Shown: positions 31,585-35,163 of the stretch, one piece after another
How positions within the stretch are numbered: position 1 is the stretch's first letter
Layout: each line of letters starts with the position of its first letter
Source of the DNA: Hymenobacter psychrotolerans DSM 18569
GTDB lineage: Bacteria; Bacteroidota; Bacteroidia; Cytophagales; Hymenobacteraceae
Assembly (NCBI RefSeq): GCF_900142395.1
Contig: NZ_FRAS01000032.1
Coordinates: 1-35,163 of the forward strand
Length of the DNA stretch: 35,163 bases
Direction of reading: 5' to 3'
Program-made: the position numbers and the translations under genes
The notes under the pieces: generated by a model
The model's input: only the letters and a program-made list of their open reading frames with translations
Database searches by the model: none
Told to the model about the DNA's origin: nothing

Positions 31585-31948
31585 TGCAATTCGTAAGATT
31601 GTTTTCGTAGAAAAAGAAAGTGTCTGAAACAGAGGGAACAGGCCAGAAGCACGACCACAGCAGTAGGCTCCCAGTCCGCAAAATCAGAGGGGCCCTTAGG
31701 CACCCGAAGGGCGTTTTCGCTGAACAGCAGTTTTCGCAAGATGAAACACCATTCTCGCAGCGGGAAGCATTAAAATGCCTTAGTTAGCGGTTGGGGAGAG
31801 CTGAGCTTGAGAAGCTTTAAAAAAGTCTCCTGTGCGGTACGATTTTCTCGAGGCAGTTGCATTTAGCAGTAATGAAAAAATAAAAAGGGCTCCTTCGCAT
31901 TGAAGGAGCCCTTTTGAGGCATTGCCCAGGAAAAATAAGCTTTGCCGC
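31585..31948. other. Intergenic region between malQ and the DUF11 gene
   Basis: This 364-base gap holds the terminator of malQ (31883-31915) and a smaller hairpin at 31692-31712 (GCCCTT/AAGGGC, nine-base loop) followed by G and four T on the plus strand. The rest is moderately AT-rich and has no coding signal. A promoter for the DUF11 gene should lie here but I see no full TTG/TAnnTTTG pair. Confidence 0.5.
31883..31915 (-). terminator. Terminator after malQ
   Basis: AAAAGGGCTCCTTC pairs perfectly with GAAGGAGCCCTTTT (14-bp stem, five-base loop), bordered by A and T runs. It lies 34 bases past the stop of malQ on the minus strand. Confidence 0.92.
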
Positions 31949-34687
31949 CTAGTAGGACTTTACCCGGTTGCTTGCTTCGTTCAGCCCGAGCAGGTCTTGG
32001 CAAAAGCCAGTTTTTTGCAAGAGCGTCTCCAGGGGCAGATGCAGCCGGTATTTCCAGAAATGAGTCGGATTAGCGGGCACGTTGATCTGCTCTTCGTGTG
32101 GGTCGGAGCGGCGCAACTCGGCGCCCATGGCCAGCAGATCCTGTAGCGGGAAAATGGCCCACATGGCCGGCGAGTACAGGTGCTGCACCACTATTTCGCG
32201 GGCCACCCACGGCTCGCAGTGGTAGGGCGCCTGCTCGCCCCAGTGGCCCAGCATGGTTTCGAAGAAACGCTGCGTGGTGGCGTGGTCTTCTTCCCACCAG
32301 CCGCGCAGCGTGCTCATGTCGTGGGAGCCTGGGCTCACAACCGATAAGTACGGCGCCGCATCGGGGTGGCCAAACTCCACTTCCGGGTTGGATGGCATGC
32401 GCTGAATGTTGAGGCCCAGCATGCCCAGCTCCTTCATCACGCCCGGCACCGAGGCGGGCACCATGCCCAGGTCTTCGCCGCAGATGAGCATGTTGGTGGC
32501 GTAGCGCACGGGCGGCAGCTTGGTAAGGCCCTGCTCGCGCCAGAAATTCTCGTGGCGCCGAAAGAAGAAGTCGTTGTAGATGTCGCGCAGGCGGTGCTGG
32601 TCCTGCTCGTTCAGCTCCCGGAACGATACCGACTTTTCTACTGTAATGCGCGGGTGGTAGTGGTCGGGGCGCAGGTCGTCGGGCACAAACAGCACCTCGT
32701 TGGCCAGGCTGTAGAGGCCGGTGCGCAGCCACGTATAGTGGTCGGTGTTGGTGGGGTCGGCGGCTATTTTTTGCCCGAACACCGCTTCCATCTGGCGCTG
32801 GGTGCGCACGTGCTCCTTCAGCCGGATAGCACCGTAGCCGGCGTCCTCCATAAACTCGTCGAACACGGCCTGCGCCTGCCCGTGGAAGAGCTGCTGCACG
32901 CTATGCCAGCGGATATACGGCTCGCAGAGGCGGCCGTAGTTGAACCAGCCCAGGCGCTGCTCTATTTCGTGCTGATGCAGCGGCAGAGCCGGCGAGAAGT
33001 GCCCCAGCAGCCCCTCCACGGAGTGCGCGGGAATCTCCCAGATGCGGAAGAAGCCCAGAATATGGTCGATGCGCAGCGCGTCGAAGTAGCGGGCCAGGGT
33101 GCCCATGCGCTGCTTCCACCACGCGTAGCCGTCTTCGGCCATCCGCTCCCAGTTGTAGGTCGGGAAGCGCCAGTTCTGGCCGGTGGTGGAAAAGTCGTCG
33201 GGAGGGGCACCGGCCTGCTGGTGCATGTGGTACAGCTCGGGCTGGGTCCAGGCATCCACGGAATGGCGGTAGATACCGATGGGCAGGTCGCCTTTGAGCA
33301 CCACGCCGTGCTGGCGCGCATACTGCACGGCGTCGAGCAGCTGCTTGTCGAGGTGAAACTGCGTGAAGAAGTGCAACGCTACCTCATCGAAGCCGGGCGC
33401 GTCTTCCTGCACCAGCTCAGCCACCTTCGCCGGCGTGCGGTACTCGTCGGGCCACTGTTGGAAGTCGGCGGTGCCGAACTGGTCGCGCAGGGCGCAGAAC
33501 ACCGCATACGGCTCCAGCCACGGCTTCTGCGCCTCCCGGAACGCTCGGAACGCCGGGTCGGCGAGGAACTGCTGCTTCTGCTGCTGGTAGAGCAGGCGCG
33601 CAAACTTCCACTTGGCCTGCATCACCGGCTCGTAGTCCACGAAGTCCTTGGCATTCAGCTGCTCGCGCAGCTGCTCCAGCTCCCGCTGTGCGCCGGCGTC
33701 CTGCAGCGGCGCAATGGCATCGAGGTTGAGGTACTGCGGGTGGAGAGCAAACACCGAAATAGCGGCGTACGGATACGAATCGACCCAGGTGTGGGTGGCT
33801 ACTGTGTCGTTGATGGGCAGAATCTGCACCAGCTTCATGCCGGTAACCACGGCCCAGTCTACGAGCAGCTTCAGGTCGGGAAACTCCCCTACCCCAAGGC
33901 CGCGCTGGCTGCGCATCGAAAATACCGGCAGCGCCACGCCGGTTCCGCGCCACGAGCCGGGGTAGCGGAATCCTTCATCGGCGCGCACCCGCAGGGTCCG
34001 GCGGTCGGGGGCGGGGGGCAGTATCCGGTCGTCGCCGGTTTCCAACACCACGATTTTCTTCTCCGCCGGGTCCCAGATACCATATTTATACTGCGCAGCG
34101 CGGTCGGGCTGCTCCAGGGCCACTTCGGCCGTCCAGGTAGGGTAGCCGGTATCAGAGAGCACCACCGCCTTGCGGGCATCCCAGGCACCCAGCGCAGCAT
34201 CAGAACCGAGCACGCAGAGCTGGTGGCCCGGTTCTACGCGCGGCGCGGCCAGCTGGAACCGCACCACCGAATCGGCTACGCGGGCCGCTTTAGCCGGGGC
34301 TTTGGCCTTGGCCGGGGCCGGCCTGCGGAAAAGGGCTTCCGTGAAGGCCGCCGTAAACAGCTCGTTTTCGGGCTGGGCGGGTGCCCGCCAGAAGTCTTCG
34401 AGTACCAAGCGGCTGAACTGGCGGCCATCGTAGGGCGCGGTGCGGCGTGGCCCCCACTCCCACTGCTGGCTCCCGTTCTGCTCTTCCAGCAGGATATACT
34501 TGTATTCTACAGTGCCGGGCGCATCATCAGGCAGGCTGATTTCCTGGCTCCAGCGTCCGAGGTCGGGGTTGTATTGCAGCGGCAGAGCATGGTCGGGGTT
34601 CCACTGGCCAAGGCTTGGCTCAGAACCGCACACTACCAGCCGCTGGCCCCACGCAGTGCGGTAGGGCAGAGAAAAACGGAGAATCAT
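31949..34687 (-). CDS. malQ: 4-alpha-glucanotransferase (GH77) with two N-terminal CBM20 domains
   Basis: A 912-residue amylomaltase/disproportionating enzyme, related to plant DPE2. Two starch-binding CBM20 domains lie at about 1-105 (LVVCGSEPSLGQWNP, VEYKYILLEEQNG, WEWGPRR) and 145-245 (LCVLGSDAALGAWDA, AQYKYGIWD). The GH77 barrel then begins with SQRGLGVGEFPDLKLLVDW. Catalytic residues are Asp541 (ALRIDHILGFF), Glu738 (CGEDLGMVP) and Asp790 of the SPGSHD motif. It transfers glucan segments in maltose and glycogen metabolism in the cytoplasm; no signal peptide is seen. It ends in RVKSY. No other glycogen gene is nearby. A Pro/Ala/Lys linker (PAPAKAKAPAKAARVADS) separates the CBMs. Confidence 0.95.
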   Translation of the reverse strand: MILRFSLPYRTAWGQRLVVCGSEPSLGQWNPDHALPLQYNPDLGRWSQEISLPDDAPGTVEYKYILLEEQNGSQQWEWGPRRTAPYDGRQFSRLVLEDFWRAPAQPENELFTAAFTEALFRRPAPAKAKAPAKAARVADSVVRFQLAAPRVEPGHQLCVLGSDAALGAWDARKAVVLSDTGYPTWTAEVALEQPDRAAQYKYGIWDPAEKKIVVLETGDDRILPPAPDRRTLRVRADEGFRYPGSWRGTGVALPVFSMRSQRGLGVGEFPDLKLLVDWAVVTGMKLVQILPINDTVATHTWVDSYPYAAISVFALHPQYLNLDAIAPLQDAGAQRELEQLREQLNAKDFVDYEPVMQAKWKFARLLYQQQKQQFLADPAFRAFREAQKPWLEPYAVFCALRDQFGTADFQQWPDEYRTPAKVAELVQEDAPGFDEVALHFFTQFHLDKQLLDAVQYARQHGVVLKGDLPIGIYRHSVDAWTQPELYHMHQQAGAPPDDFSTTGQNWRFPTYNWERMAEDGYAWWKQRMGTLARYFDALRIDHILGFFRIWEIPAHSVEGLLGHFSPALPLHQHEIEQRLGWFNYGRLCEPYIRWHSVQQLFHGQAQAVFDEFMEDAGYGAIRLKEHVRTQRQMEAVFGQKIAADPTNTDHYTWLRTGLYSLANEVLFVPDDLRPDHYHPRITVEKSVSFRELNEQDQHRLRDIYNDFFFRRHENFWREQGLTKLPPVRYATNMLICGEDLGMVPASVPGVMKELGMLGLNIQRMPSNPEVEFGHPDAAPYLSVVSPGSHDMSTLRGWWEEDHATTQRFFETMLGHWGEQAPYHCEPWVAREIVVQHLYSPAMWAIFPLQDLLAMGAELRRSDPHEEQINVPANPTHFWKYRLHLPLETLLQKTGFCQDLLGLNEASNRVKSY

Positions 34688-34707
34688 GGGGCCAAAAGAA
34701 TAAGTCC

Positions 34708-34715
34708 GAAAGATA
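34708..34715 (-). promoter_or_regulatory. Candidate -7 element for malQ
   Basis: Reads TAtcTTTC on the minus strand, seven of eight matches to TAnnTTTG, about 25 bases before the ATG at 34687. No TTG at the normal spacing is seen. Confidence 0.35.
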
Positions 34716-34815
34716 AGTAGCTCCCGCGGTATTGTGCGCTATTGGCCATAATCTGCCTATCATCGGCAGTAGCTAGTCAAACCACCATCGGGTGACACGA
34801 GTGTAGCGGTATAAT

Positions 34816-34831
34816 AGACCTAATTCGGAAA
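34816..34831. repeat. Left terminal inverted repeat of the second IS
   Basis: AGACCTAATTCGGAAA matches the reverse complement of 301-316 at 13 of 16 positions. It lies 44 bases before the transposase ATG and marks the left IS end. Confidence 0.7.
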
Positions 34832-34874
34832 AGGTGGCTAAGTTAATCCGCGAGGAGCAGCCGTAGATTTGGGC

Positions 34875-35163
34875 ATGGATTACCGTGCCTTACGCGAGCG
34901 GCCCCGGCAGTTTCTGGCCCTGACCAGCCTGCACGTGGCCGAGTTTGACGACTTGCTCACCGCCTTCGCGCCGGCCTGGGAGCGGCACCACCGCTGGCAT
35001 ACGCTGGCGGGGAAGCGGCGGCAGTTTCCGGCTCACCGCGAACGGCCGACGGCGGTGCTGGCGGGCAGCGATGTGAAGCTGTTTTTTCTGCTCACCTACC
35101 TGAAAAGCAATGCCCTGCAAGAACACCAGGCGGCCAGTTTTGGCGTTTCGCAGGCCCGTGTCA
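34875..35163 (+). CDS. IS5-group transposase, N-terminal part (HTH_Tnp_4), cut by window end
   Basis: The frame runs from the ATG at 34875 off the window, 96 codons and one base. It opens MDYRALRERPRQFLALTSLH, then a charged helix-rich segment, and ends with LLTYLKSNALQEHQAASFGV followed by SQARV. This is the helix-turn-helix domain that precedes DDE_Tnp_4 transposases, with QEHQAASFGVSQ as the recognition helix. The catalytic domain lies beyond the end. The left inverted repeat is 44 bases upstream. A TAgaTTTG word at 34864-34871 sits too close to the ATG to be its own -7 box with an ordinary leader. The family is the same as the fragment at 3-311. Confidence 0.82.
   Translation, partial: MDYRALRERPRQFLALTSLHVAEFDDLLTAFAPAWERHHRWHTLAGKRRQFPAHRERPTAVLAGSDVKLFFLLTYLKSNALQEHQAASFGVSQARV

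Noticed and set aside
31157..31681. Open frame overlapping the DUF11 N-terminal fragment with its own ATG
   Set aside because: Its N-terminus is Cys/Trp-rich without a proper signal peptide and the rest is an off-frame reading of the coding-like fragment.
32366..34720. Very long open frame of 784 residues antisense to malQ
   Set aside because: GC-rich coding DNA commonly leaves the opposite strand open; the minus frame is a clear GH77 enzyme and the plus frame has no recognisable domain.

Overview
The window looks like a chromosomal segment of a high-GC Bacteroidota, most likely Hymenobacter or a close relative (Cytophagales). The pointers are three large secreted proteins, two or three with recognisable type IX secretion (T9SS) C-terminal sorting domains, Bacteroidota-style promoters (TTG, about 18-20 bases, TAnnTTTG) in place of sigma70 boxes, weak Shine-Dalgarno signals, strong GC3 coding bias with AT-rich spacers, and the families present. 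The genus is inferred from overall character, not from a marker gene.

Layout. 1-316 is the 3' end of an IS5-group insertion sequence and 34816-35163 is the 5' end of a related copy; both run off the window and their terminal inverted repeats match. 323-5780 holds housekeeping and envelope genes: an S41 processing protease (minus), ruvX-def (overlapping), a zinc-dependent phospholipase C/nuclease-fold protein, and three small membrane proteins (DUF486, CD225/dispanin, DUF2752). 6012-8351 encodes a patatin phospholipase fused to a BamA-type barrel. 8394-10012 is an aquaporin plus alpha/beta-hydrolase pair. 10161-12638 is a T9SS-sorted surface protein. 13031-15939 is a pair of M16 peptidases, one catalytic and one lacking the zinc motif. 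16079-21095 is a carbohydrate/redox cluster: GH1-like glycosidase, GMC oxidoreductase, gluconate-dehydrogenase-subunit-3-like protein and a stress-type SDR. 21237-25265 is a giant beta-helix T9SS protein; 25403-26395 a thioredoxin-reductase-like flavoprotein; 26552-31584 a giant DUF11-repeat T9SS protein whose reading frame is broken; 31949-34687 a GH77 4-alpha-glucanotransferase with two CBM20 starch-binding domains.

Functional picture. Most of the window is ordinary core genome with surface-protein genes interspersed. The least ordinary parts are (i) the GMC/subunit-3/GH1-like cluster, which may be a cytoplasmic glycoside-oxidising and cleaving module, and (ii) tandem 7-bp and 8-bp repeats in that cluster. 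These begin at or run through the stop codons of the upstream genes and have inverted partners across each intergenic gap, so the spacer RNA could fold into long hairpins. Related stop-codon-anchored words occur at the next convergent gene pair. The DUF11 gene carries an in-frame stop, a frame change and no good start codon, which suggests a decaying or mis-sequenced adhesin. I see no CRISPR array, tRNA, rRNA, phage or canonical defence locus.
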